Assembly: GCA_013400975.1 (NCBI GenBank)
Contig: WBMZ01003360.1
Location: 1 to 64,000, forward strand
Length of the DNA: 64,000 nucleotides
Source: Atrichornis clamosus
Lineage: Eukaryota; Chordata; Aves; Passeriformes; Menuridae
Reading direction: 5' to 3'
Of the stretch, positions 49,278 to 60,780 are shown piece by piece; position 1 is the stretch's first letter, and every line of letters starts with the position of its first letter. The notes below the pieces were generated by a model. That model had not been told where the DNA came from, ran no database searches, and saw nothing but the letters and a program-made list of their open reading frames with translations. A program made the translations under genes and the position numbers.

Positions 49278-51736
49278 GTAATTCCTTAGGCTGCCAGTGT
49301 TGCAGCAGTAATAATATATTCTTCATGGGGCTGTTTCAACCGGCTTTTTAATGCAACTGTCTCAGATTTCTCTTGGATCCTGCAGAAAAAAAAAGAGGAT
49401 TTTTTCTATTTTGAAAGTGCTGTCTCTGCTGTCAGAGCTGGTCATGTTACCCACTCTGACCAGTTAACTGAGAGATTAAACACTTCTCTGTTCACAAATT
49501 GTTCCTGATCCTGCTTTATACTGATATATTTGTTACTTGGAAGGGTTAGACCAATCATATTCATGATTCTCTTTGAACCCTGGATTATTCATAAATTGAT
49601 CATAGCAACTATTCAAGTGCTTAATCAAAGCTGGATTTAATCAAAGCACTTCTATTCTGTCATTAGTCACTTAAAAAGTCACTTGATGTTGCCTTATCAC
49701 TGGAGCTATGACTGCAAGTATTTCATCTGGCAATGATGGAAAGCATCTTCCCTTTTCTGGATGAATCTCATGCATCAGAATTGAAAGAAAAGATTACATA
49801 GCTGATATGGGCAGAGCTTCAGCACCTGCGGCAGAAGGTGCTGTTACAGAAACCTGTTGTTAAAAAACAACTTTCTTCTGCTTCAACAAAAGATGAATGA
49901 TAGAATAATTTCTTGATGTTAGTAGTCATGATTAAAAGCATGAAATTTGCTTCCTTAAAATAGTTACATGCACCACATTTTCAGTTGGAGTGTATATAAG
50001 CAATGAATAATAAGAGGGCAGGTGTAGGCTAATCAGAGTCTTGCTCAGTGAACAAGATGTACAGAGAAAAAAGTGGTGTACAGAGAAACCTATGTTTCCT
50101 CTGTGTTCTCATACAGCTGTAATTGAGTCACTGAGGGAAGCAGGTATCTAGTATATCTACATTTAACTGTGTTACAGTTAGCACCTCATTCTTCTCTTTC
50201 TTCTACTGAAGTACCTCAAATGATCATTTCCAGAGAATTCAGAAAAACAGTGTGAAAGGACTTTTTAAGGGAAGAGAACAACACCTACTGGAAATACAGG
50301 AGCAGTCATTTGAATCTTTTCTGTCATTTAGAAATCAACATCCACATCAGACTTCAGCCACTAAAAATATACTGAATATTTCAGACAACTTTTACTTCTA
50401 TTCCCACTCTCAACAATGCCTCAGGTTTTGTAATCAGGCTGGTCTCCAAACGCTCAAAGCAACATCTCTTGGAAGGAGTACCTAAGCTACTGGCAATAGA
50501 GAGCCTGGCAAGGGAGAGAGACAAGTATTTCTGCAGGGCGTTCAGACGTGAAGACCAGAGTGACCTCTTGCAGTGATTGTTCCTCTCCACTGATCCTACA
50601 TGAAGCACAAAGCAATTGCTACTGACCTTGGTGTGTCAAGGACGTATCCAACTTGAGATGGGATATGCCACATTTTATTTACGTAGATGATGCAGAAGAG
50701 TTCGTGTTCACCTGATGCACAGGTGCACAATTACATTTTCTCTGTTACCAGTGCATGAGCTGGAATCACAGATGGACCATGCGAACTGCAGAACAAAGTG
50801 GACAGTGGTGGGACTAAAAGAAAGTAGGTAAGAACCTGTCTGCCTTTCAGTCTTGAGAAACAGCTTGAAGTGACACATTGCTTTAGGTCACAGTCCCACG
50901 TACTCATCTTGACCTGATATCAATGCTTAGATGAGATACAGAAATTTTACAGTAACATGCACTGGGTTTGGATCACACCTGCTACAGAAAAATATTTTTT
51001 CCCCATAGTCTTTTCCTTTTCCCTCAGAAATAGAATTCCACAGTAAACAGCTATACACTGTGAACTAAGCACCATCCTGTACTCTGTAATTTTAAAAAAT
51101 GGATTTGCATTGGCCAGTGTTTAGACACCTTCCCAAATTCCATGGAGACATAGAGACATTTGCAAAGCATCCAGCTGCACTACAGCTGTAGTGAAAAAAA
51201 GACAAGTATGAAAGCAATCAAGCAACCAAAAAAATCCCGAAAACTAAACCACCAAACATATTTCTAAAATATTTTTAGAATTTGAACATCTGAAATTCTA
51301 AATTACAGCCTTGTGATCCAGGTGACCTTTTGGATTTAATTAATTTCATAAAATGATCCAAAACTGAGACAGAAGCAATTCAAGCTACCTGTAAATTAAC
51401 GCTGGAAAGCAAAACCCTCATGTATCAAAATCCTTACAAAAATTGGACTATTTAATTCAGTTCACTTCACTCAAAAATTGCTGTATTCAGAAGGGAAAAC
51501 CCTCTCAGAATAACTTTTGCCCCTGAAATGCAGTATAAGCAGACCAGTAGAACACCCAAGCAATGAGAGAAGTAACATGAATAGAAAGGCTTTTTATTTA
51601 TTATTTGTGTGAAACATTTTCTTTTCAAACTCCTCCCAAGTTAAGCAGTTATGGGTGATGTACAGATGGTTCAGCAATGACACATTTACAGCTGCATCCA
51701 TTCTCACACAAAGGTGTCTCCACTTGTGTTTCCCAC
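49278..51736. other. Non-coding stretch
   Basis: No gene or repeat family recognised. Open frames are at most 77 codons. If the exon at 49175 is real, this would be the start of its downstream intron. Confidence 0.5.
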
Positions 51737-52556
51737 TGTCCTGGTTTTGACTAGGATAGAGTTCTTTTTCTTCTTACTAGCTGGTACAGTGCTGTGTTTT
51801 GGATTTAGTATGAGGATAATGTTGATAATACACTGATGTTTTAGTTGTTGCTGAGTAGTCAAGGAATTTTCAGTTTCCCATCTCTGCCAGTGAACAGGTG
51901 CAAAAGAAGCTGGGAGGGAGCACAGCCAGGACAGCTGACCCAAACGGGCCAAAGGGATGTTCCATACCATAGAACATCATGCTCAGTGCATAAACTGGGG
52001 GAGTTGGCTGGGAGCCACAGAATGCTGCCCAGGAACAGGCTGGATATCAGTCAGCAGGTGGTGAAGCAATCGTATTGTGCATCACTTGTCTTTCTCGGAT
52101 TTTATTCCTCTCTCTCTCTACTCCCCTTTTCATTTTACTTGTTATTGCTATTATTTTCACTTTATTATTATTTTTTACTTTATTTCAATGAGTATATTCC
52201 CTTTGTATCAACCCATGAATTTTCCCACTTTTACTCTTCAAATTCAGGTTAGATATTAGGAAGGAATTTTTTACTGTGAGAGTGGTGAGGTGTTGGAACA
52301 GGTTGCCCAGGGAGCTGTGGACTCCCCAACCCTGGCAGTGTTCAAAGACAGGTTGGATAAGGCCTTGACCTCATCTAGCTGGAGGTATCCCTGCCCATGG
52401 CAGGGAACCTGGGCCTAAATGATCTTTATGGTCCATACGATTTCCTTAACTTTTTATAGATTTATGATTTGGTGATTCTCTCCCCCACCCCACCAGCGGA
52501 AAGTGAGTGAATGGCAGCATGGTACTTAATTGCAAGCTGGGGTTAAACCATGATAC
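51737..52556 (+). mobile_element. Endogenous retroviral solo LTR interrupted by a CR1 insertion
   Basis: Same LTR family as at 26474 and 30753, in sense orientation and the most complete copy. It opens TGTCCTGGTTTTGACTAGG (51737) and has the 'agctggtacagtgctgtgttttggatttag' block. It continues with 'gaagctgggagggagcacagccaggacagctgaccc', 'gggatgttccatacc', 'aaactgggggagttggctggg' and 'gtggtgaagcaatcgtattgtgcatcacttg', then 'tatcaacccatgaatttt'. At ~52240 it is interrupted by CR1. It resumes at 52474 with 'gattctctcccccaccccacc' and ends 'gctggggttaaaccatgata' (52556). The flanks CCCAC (51732-51736) and CCTAC (52557-52561) match at 4 of 5 positions, the expected 5-bp target duplication. LTR sequence without the CR1 totals about 586 bases, close to the 590-base copy at 26474. 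No retroviral genes are attached. Confidence 0.92.
52240..52473 (+). mobile_element. CR1 LINE 3' end nested inside the LTR
   Basis: Sense CR1 3' end. 'aattcaggttagatattaggaaggaatttttt' at 52241 is followed by 'gtgagagtggtgaggtgttggaacaggttgcccagggagctgtgg', 'ccctggcagtgttcaaagacaggttggataaggccttga', 'ccctgcccatggcagggaacctgggcc' and 'gatctttatggtcc'. It ends in a decayed octamer tail (atagatttatgatttggt). It is 5'-truncated to ~234 bases. It joins LTR sequence on both sides, so it inserted after the retroviral LTR. The LTR target begins GATTCT, the same word as in the CR1 tail octamer. Confidence 0.93.
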
Positions 52557-52561
52557 CTACC

Positions 52562-55500
52562 TAGCCACCACCAGCAGCAAGGCCTGTGTGTGTGAGAGAG
52601 AATCTCACATGGATGCCCAAGACAGAAATAGAGAGAGAAAAAAAGACAAATTTCTCTGAACTAATTTATGACAGATCAGCACTACAGCCTAAAAAACTAC
52701 GGTCACCTCCCTCCTGCCATGACTTTGAATTAGTAATAAATTTCTAAGGCACAGGTTTTCCAATGTCTTGTGCATACAGCAGTACATTTCTTTACCTGAC
52801 AGGTTCAGTTTTCCATCTCCTTGTGCAGATGCTTTGCATGGCTTCTCAGATCAGCATGAAGCCTCTGCTGTCTTCTAGGCAGTATGGCTCTGACTGACAG
52901 TTCCCAAGTGGAAGTCAATAAAGCAATAAAATTAGAAACATAACTCACACCTCTTTAAGCCTAGTTCAGCTGGAAGTACAGAGCCTTTTCTAATGGGATT
53001 TGCTGGTGTCTCTCATGTGCTGATTTGCCCCAGCAGCTACCTGGCTTACACACATAGAGTCCTTTAGATACATGAGAACAGTAGGTAGCGCTACTTAGAC
53101 AGTAGGTGTAGAAAATTAAAAGAGTAGAAAAGACTTTCCCACAAGAACACACAATTTTTATATTATTTAAAATATTCCGGACAAATGGCCACAGGTGTAT
53201 GTCAACACAAAAAGGGAAAAACTATTCGTTATTTTTTATTGTTATTTGTTGCATAACATCCAGATATTTCTACTATTAACTGTCTCCTGGTTGGTAAAAT
53301 GATTCTGATTATTTCCATACACAAACACAAAATTATTGAAATTTCACTTGCTTAGGCCATCCCAGTCCACACAAAGATCCAGGCATGCTGAACCTCACGG
53401 GAGGAGTAAGGAAATATAAACCAGAATAATGGGGGGCAAAATCAAACCTGTGAAGTGATCATTCAGCTTAATTAGAAAGGCTAAATTTGCTCAGAAAAAT
53501 TTTTGCTTAGTTCATTTGTACACTTTCCCTAAATATAGTTTGGAGACAAGTTATGCATCAATCCCATTGATTCAGTTCTCCTGAAAAGGCTTCTGTAGCA
53601 TCGCAACTTCCTCCCTAAGCACCTTTCCCCAGGATAATATGTAATAGCTTCTGGGTGGTTTATTCTCCTTCTCTTGTTCTGTTCTTCCTTTGCCCTTCCT
53701 GTAGCTGCAGTCACGTCTTGCAGAGCAGCAGGACTTGCTGCTCCGTGAGGGGCAGTTGCCCATGGCAAACATATCTCACACTGTTCATCGGGAACAGGGT
53801 ACTCAATGGAAGTCAAGTGCCTTTCTCAAAAACTGAAAGCACGTAACAGCATGAAGACAAAAGTTTATAAACATGATTCAAAGCACCAAATTGGATGTGC
53901 ATCAATTATTTAAGTCAATTAAAATGACAAGAATCAAACAGTAATAATGGAAAGGAAAGGATATCTTAAAATACTTCAAAACTGATTCTCTTCCTCCTAT
54001 TCTTGTCTCATTGAACTATATTTATCTGCAGTACAGGAGGTTCATTCTTTCCCTTGGTTATTTAAGAAGGACAAACAGTTTTCCACCTTGATAACATATC
54101 AGCTCAAACAGAGCAATACATCTTTTATGAAAGGTCAAATAGAATACTTGAAAATTTACCAAATCAATACTGAAGATCAAAATTCTGCTTTCAGACATTA
54201 GAATAGAAAGCTCTTTCATAATATGGAGGGACATTTACTGTTGTTGCATCCTTGTTTTTTGAGTGAATTTTTCCTCAGCGTTATTGAAAACAGTCCCTGG
54301 CCTACAAGTGAACTGAATGTCTATGCAAAAAGGCTGAATGGGGCAGTCTAAGCTGTGTAAATAAACACTGCCTCATGCACTAGACTCTTCTATGGCAAGA
54401 ATGTATCTAATCTGTCTAGCCGTCATGCAACATCAGGTATGTACTAAAAACTGTGATTACATCCATTTAAATTTAGTACATTTGGAAATAGATATGCAGT
54501 TAGCTAGACCATCAACTCAGTTGTCATCTTGAATAGGATGTTATGAATCATTTTCCCATTTGGCTTTAAGAAATACAATCCCTTTTACAGAGACACCATG
54601 TGAGGGTCAAATATATTTCAGAGAACAGTTTGAAAAGTAGAGAACAGCTTTCCCTCTGTTTTAGAAAGACTAGTATATTAATTTTGCTTTCATACATGGG
54701 TTTTTTTCCTTTTAAAAAGCCTAAGTAAAACCCCTAATTTGTTTTAAAAAACCATTAAAAGATTTTGGTTTGGAAGCTGAAATGTGCCTCTAAGCACTGA
54801 AGAAGTACAAAGTGAGCCTTTGTAATATAAATGATCTCTTAAGAATCTGAGTTCTGTGCCAGAGCTCAAAATAGTTATTACTCAAAGAAGGAACCTTTTC
54901 TCCCCCAAACAGGAGCACTGAAAGAAAGAAATGGTCTCACACCCAGCCCTATGCATGTTATCATACACCAGTTGAGTTGATAACGTGAAAGGCCTATTTC
55001 TATAATTTTTTACTTATACTTCGTGGCTATACAAAGGATTTGAAGAGACAAATATAGCAATGGAAGATGGAAAGACAACTCCCAACACACTGCTCCTTTG
55101 TTTGCTTAGACTAAGAATTCTCAAAAGGTCTGTTTCTTATTGAAAAGGAGCTGCTGTCATTAGTGCGTGATGTAGATTTCTCAGAAAATCCAAGAAGTGA
55201 GAACAAACAGAACAATGAGAACAACACAAGTAATAATTTCTGTCCTTAATGTGCAATCCCATTAACAATGGGAAGAGAAGACAAGAAATAAAACCTTGAA
55301 ACACTAAAGACCTGAACTAGTGCTTTTATCAAATGGCATGGAATTAATGTCACTCATCCCCAACTCAAGGTATATGCTGTTTGCTGTGCAAGTCTGTGTG
55401 ATTTGCTATTGAGCAGTACATAATGCCATATTACTGAGAGGCAGGAATGAGGATCTGGCGCTTATCACCCATGTTCTTTTTGCTGAAATCTGGTATTCAT

Positions 55501-57202
55501 GCAAGTGGTATTCTTTCCAGTTTTGCCTAAGACATTGATCTGCTCCCTATATTGAGCTTTCAGACTGAAAACCCATTTTGACAAAAGTTCATTAAAGTCA
55601 TGAAAATCTAGGGCCTGACAGATTACAACATTCTGATTACTGATTTTGCATGGGTGTATTTCTTATNAAGATTACAACATTCTGATTGAGGACAAAATCC
55701 ACTTATAAACACATCATTAAATTTGCTTCAGAGGATAAAATACTGATTTTGCATGGGTGTATTTCTTATCAAGAAAAGATAAAGAGATGCTGGGTGGGAA
55801 GAGTTGGGAACAAGAGGCCATTAAAACAATATGATACTACACTACAGTGTGGTATCACATACCATAAGATTTCGATTAGAAAAATATAACCAAGAAGGGG
55901 GAAAACAAGCACTTGGAACAGAAAAAAACCCCCAGGCCAATATGTGTTTTCACAGCACACCCAGTGAGATGAGACAATTATATTCAACAGCAAAGCTGTA
56001 ATGGCTCTCTTCAGTTACAATGAAAACGTTCCGATGGTCAACTCTGATTACTCTCTCCAGGGTTTCCAGTCACTAACAGAAAGTGAGCCAGGTAGTATGA
56101 CACGGTGAGCATGCGAGCCAGCTGTCACTGAAGAATAGCCTGACCCTAATGTCACCTGGGTTTTCTAAACAGAGAGATTAGAAAGAGAAACAGTAGATTT
56201 CTGTGATCGCTCTTCAGTGGAGAAAAAGGAAATAATCTTTTGAAGAAAATCCCTCCTCCTCCGTAAGAAGACTGCCTTTTGAGCTATTTCAGTATTTAGT
56301 CTATAAAAGAAAAGACTGCAGGTGATTCTAGTAAGTAAAAATCTTATGTAAAATATTATCTTTCTAAAGTGAAAGTAATAACTCTCCGAGTACATTACTC
56401 TCCCTAACTCATAGCTGTAGCCAACTTTCCTAAACACTACAGGGCAAGTGGCCCCCTCATGTGGGCTACATCTGGAGTGGAGGTACCCCAGGGGCAGAGG
56501 ATGCCCTGTTGAGGGATGAGAAGGAGGGATTACATCCCCCCTGCAGCTTTGCCTGATGTGCTGTGCCCTGCAGGCAAGGCTCAGAGCAGGGCAGAAGCAC
56601 AGCCGAGTGGCACAGCTGTGGTGCCAGTCACACGAGAATGGTTTCCAAGCTGCACCACACAAGAGCTACAGATTGGCTATCTTTGCAGCAGGTCTGCACC
56701 TGTTGCCGATTCCAGAAAATACATTTGGAATGTATGTAAACTATAGTACAAAAGTGGGCTGCAGTGAGGGATCTCCCCTCTACCGACTGCAGCATCACAG
56801 TGACTCACTGAGCTGACAGGAACTACAGCACCATCAGTAGCCAGGATTCTCCACAGATGTCACAACCTAAAAACTCCTGCCATCATTATGATACTCGTGA
56901 GTAGCACCTGGGCTAGGTTATTTACATTTTCATTCATTGTGTGTCTTCCAAATTTAATAAAAGTAAAAGCAACCAAAAACAGAGTTATACTGGAAAACAC
57001 CATTTGGAGCTAGGACAGAAGTCAGAGTCCAGATTTGGATCTGGCATTTCAAGAAAGACTTCTACAGACTTCTCACATATATCCTTATATTTTAACTTAG
57101 ATGCAGTTTAAAGTGTGCAGATTTTGCTGAGGTACAGAAGGGAGTTTCTAGAAAAAAAGCAAATACATGAAATAGCTAGCAAAGGAAGAAATTGCTGCTG
57201 CA
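52562..57202. other. Non-coding stretch with an assembly-suspect spot
   Basis: No gene seen. The single unknown base (55667) and surrounding imperfect duplication are listed separately. A GC-rich patch at ~56430-56700 contains the longest open frame of the window (165 codons, minus, 56662-56165). It has no recognisable domain, cysteine pattern or homology, and half of it runs into AT-rich intronic-looking sequence, so I treat it as chance. Confidence 0.55.
55621..55774 (+). repeat. Imperfect direct duplication containing the only N base
   Basis: An 18-base word starting GATTACAACATTC occurs at 55621-55638 and 55670-55687. A 29-base word starting TACTGATTTTGCATGGG occurs at 55638-55666 and 55741-55769. 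In the first copy the two words are joined directly. In the second they are separated by 53 bases (55688-55740). The N at 55667 aligns to the C at 55770, and both are followed by AAG. The first copy is therefore a version of the second with a 53-base deletion, placed head to tail with it. This pattern fits either a tandem duplication with deletion or two overlapping contig/allele ends joined in the assembly. Confidence 0.85.
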
Positions 57203-57682
57203 AAAATGATGAAGGGCCTTAAAGGGAAGCCATATGAGGACCGACAGAGATCACTTGGCTTGTTCATCCTGAAGAAGAGGAGACTGAGAGGAGATGTGAT
57301 TGCAGTCTTCAACTTCCTTGTGGGGGGAAGAGGAGGGGCAGACACTGATCTCTTCTCTCTGGTGTCCAGTGATAGGATCCAAGGGAATGGCCAGAAGTTG
57401 TGTCAGGGGATGTTTAGGGTGGACATTAGAAAAGAAAGGTTCTTCAGCCAGGGAGTGGTTGGGCATTAGAACATGGTCCCCAGGGATGTGGTCACAGGCA
57501 TTAGAACAGGGTCCCCAGGGATGTGGTCACAGCACCAAGCCTGACAGAGTACAAGGAGTGTTTGGACAACACTCTCAGGCAACACTCTCAGGTGTGACTC
57601 TTGGGGCTGTCCTGTGCAGGGCCAGAAGATGGACTTTGAGGATACTTGTGGATCTCTTTCAACTCAGTATATTCTATGATTC
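57203..57682 (+). mobile_element. CR1 LINE 3' region with internal tandem duplications
   Basis: Sense CR1 copy of the same subfamily as 38598. 'gatgaagggcctt' leads into 'agatcacttggcttgttcatcctgaagaagaggagactgagaggagatgtga'. It continues with 'ctcttctctctggtgtccagtgataggatccaagggaatgg', 'gtttagggtggacattagaaa' and 'aaggagtgtttggacaacactctcagg', and ends in the tail 'ttcaactcagtatattctatgattcc'. A 35-base unit is tandemly duplicated (57463-57497 and 57498-57532, one mismatch) and a 13-base unit CAACACTCTCAGG is duplicated (57567-57579, 57580-57592). Open frames of 87 and 141 codons crossing it are remnants or chance. The copy is 5'-truncated and inactive. Confidence 0.92.
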
Positions 57683-58929
57683 CTCTTGGTACAATGAGGA
57701 GAACAGCACAGCAGTGAGAAGTTGAAAAATAGCAAAGGATTACCTTTAAAAAGAATTGAAGCCTTCTGAAAACTGAAAATGTTGAATAAGTAGATTTCTT
57801 TCCAAAGCAAGGGTAACACCCTCTTCTGTAGTCTTGTCTTGTTATCTGAAGTCATTGGTTTTCCTATGGTAAGAAAGCTAAACTTTTAAAACCAAAACTT
57901 GTCTGCTGGCAAAATGCCATGTCAGTCAGAAATGCAGCCCTCCTGCTTTGGGCAAATGTAAGACATTCAAGCCTCGACAGAACACCCATCACCAGCTGCA
58001 AGCCTAATGCTGCTGTGCACAATGAGCAGTCTTGCACGGAAACAGTACTGACCACCCATGTGTATTGAGGTGGATAAATCCGAAAACATTAGCTGGATCA
58101 AGAAGGTACGTATTTTTCTCTTTATTCCCATGGATTCATGGTTCCCATGTTCTGTTCTGAGAGGAGATTTAAAATTGTGAGGAACAGCCATTTCCAGCCA
58201 CACGTTTTGAACAGCCCTTTTCCAAACATAATTTTTTCCTTCGCTTTGTATATCTTTCTAATTCAGACTCACCATTAATGATCATGATGTACATATATGT
58301 GTTTGCATGCATGCACTGAGGTGGGGCAGAAAGAGGGGACAGGGGGTTAGTCAGGGACTTCCAGCCTCACTTCTAATAATTTTCCTTTGCTCACATAATG
58401 GCAGTCAAGAGTTTCTGTGGTGACCATGTCTCTCATACATAATTGAACAGATGTGCTAATTACATTTTTAAGTAAAAGCAATTGACATTTTTCCCACTTT
58501 GCAGCCTGACAGACAAGCCTAGACTTCATTAACCTTTTGCAGTTTAATAGTGGTTTTGTGATTTAGGAGAGCTGATAAAAAGGCAAGAACCTCCTTCTTT
58601 CTATGTAAATTCTGCATGTCAAAATAAGTTATATAATATATCTGGATAGACAGTTTTGTGTGACCAGGTATAGGTAAAGAGATATTCTCATTAAGCTTCA
58701 TTAAAGTGATCAAGAAAAATCAGGTTAGGTCATTTTTAACAGAGTACCAAAATATTTCTCTAAGGTGACCTCTGAAGAAAATGAAGTATGACAACAAAAA
58801 GTTTTGAGAAAAAATGGAAACCCTGTGTGAATTATTATCTCATGAAGAAAAAATTCAGTTTGATCAAAACAGATTCCTTCTATAAAAGTAATCTCCAAAT
58901 GTATTATTTACATGAGACTCGATGACTTG

Positions 58930-59010
58930 CTCTCTGGGGGAAGATGTGGCGAGGCGCGGAGCATTTCCCCGCGCAGGCTGGCGCTGAGTGCCCCCTGGCA
59001 TCGCAGAACA
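58930..59010. promoter_or_regulatory. Isolated CpG-rich patch with a CTCF-like core
   Basis: Within AT-rich DNA, ~80 bases hold a cluster of CpGs (GGCGAGGCGCGG, CCCCGCGCAGG, GGCGCTG). The minus strand of 58987-59002 reads ATGCCAGGGGGCACT, matching the core (CCAGGGGGC) of the vertebrate CTCF consensus. Retained CpGs outside a large island often mark an unmethylated regulatory site. The call rests on motif recognition only. Confidence 0.35.
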
Positions 59011-60760
59011 TGCCACTCAAGAGTGGAGCCAGGCAGGCTCTGCAGCACCTTGGGATTTGCTCTCAGCTTTAACCATCAAGCAGGGCTGTCGAGCACCACA
59101 GTGTTTGCTGGCTCACCAAAGAAGGCTGACAGGCCCTGCAAGCTTCTGTCACTTCCTAGTGTATCAAAGAGTGCAGTTCCTGTTTGCCTTTGGTTTGTGT
59201 GCAGCTGTGTCTCTGACCAGGGTGCTTCACAGGCTCAGATAAAGGGGACACCTGCCTCTGGGATTCAGAGGAATGTGTATCTCCTGTTCATGGCCTATTG
59301 ACCACGCAACACAAATATACTGAGCTGCTTCCCTGCTGGAGGAGACTCCTGATATCTAAATAATTGTCATAGGTCTGAAATGTCCATAAAAAAGACAGAA
59401 ACATAATGAGACATAGCATTTCTCTCTTGCTTTCTTGTCATTATTTTAGGTTTTGGGCAGTTTTCACAGTTGTCTTAGTTACTTGGTTATCTCACTTAAT
59501 TTATTGAATTCATCATGCTGTGAAACTTTGTGCTTTCATTTTTAATATACATTTTTTTAAAAAGAGAAAAAAGAAAATGACTGACCAGAGCCCTTTCTCT
59601 AGTTTCCCATAATTCTAAATGAAGCCTTGTGAATTAAACAAGAAAGTTCTATCCAGCCCATTGTTTCTTGTAAGGTATTTATTACATCCGTTCAAGCCAA
59701 ACACAAACCAATTAAAAACCGGCAATGGAAGAATTCTACCTGCAGTTTCCATTTGTGTAATATTAGTGCTTTTTCTTCCATGAACTATGAAAACAGGTTT
59801 GAAAGCAGATGCTGTAACACAATCAGGACTGTGCAACCAGGAAGCAGGGAGATATAAAAAAAGCATGTAAAAAAAGGAGTTTGTTAAATAAATCTGCAGT
59901 AGTTGTTCAAGTAGGTATTGCCAAAGGGGGGTACTTTCCATGGCACATGTCTGGCTACATTGAACCTCCCTGACTAAACTAGTAACACAATCAGCTCTAT
60001 GCAAAGGGAAGGTCTGTGGAGGTTGGATTGCAGTGCTTTTTGCATTGCAGCAATATTTCTCATTTTCTTCTGAATTCATCAGTCTTGTGCTGGGTAAATC
60101 TGGTGGCCTTGTCTGAAATCCAATACACTATAATTTATAAAAGCTCCCTAACTATATAGCTGCTCATAGTACAGTAAGTGCCTATTTTGCTGTGTAATTC
60201 TTTTCTTCTCCCCAGGTTCACTTCATATACACCATTCATTACAGGATAATAAACATGATTCGATGTATTTGGCAGTTTCAGCTGAACCTTTTCCTGCCCT
60301 GAAGACACGCACATCAGAGAGAAATGTTTACTACCCAGCATTTGAAGGGTTTATACAAAGCCGATGCAGAAACGATCCCCAGGGCCATACCCTATCCCCA
60401 GTTACTGCAGTAATTGGCAGTTCCTCAGATGTGTCTCCTACCAGAGAGTCTATTATTTTCTTGGCAGTAGGATATAATGTTCTAGTTCTTAGATACTTTC
60501 TGAACACGTGCAAATTATTTCTCCTATCACATAAGTCACTTTTTGCTATGAGAAATCCAAAGTGCCTTTTGTTTGGAACTGGTTGCTTGTAAAAAAATCT
60601 TGTTTCTCTACCTTATTAGCAAGTTGTTGATGAATGGTTGCTGTCTGCTGTATAGCCATAGCTACAGCTCCTAAAAGCAAGTATCTTCATACTTTTCTCT
60701 CTCTCCAAGGCTTCTTCAGCTCCTTATCATTATTGGATAGTTTCGAAGGGCTCCCTTCTT

Positions 60761-60780
60761 AGCTGTGAGCTGTCACAGCT
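60761..60780. other. Short perfect hairpin sequence
   Basis: AGCTGTGA (60761-60768) and TCACAGCT (60773-60780) are perfect inverted arms around a 4-nt loop. It is too small to indicate an RNA gene. Confidence 0.4.

Noticed and set aside
56165..56662. Longest open frame of the window, 165 codons on the minus strand
   Set aside because: It begins in a GC-rich patch and continues into AT-rich sequence with no domain, signal, splice site or recognisable protein character. Frames of this size are expected by chance over 64 kb in six frames.
57300..57725. 141-codon plus-strand frame
   Set aside because: It lies entirely within the CR1 3' region and its duplicated units, so it is repeat-derived and not a gene.
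59615..60079. 154-codon minus-strand frame with hydrophobic segments
   Set aside because: Hydrophobicity follows from T/A-rich composition. There is no Kozak context, no paired splice sites, and no family resemblance.
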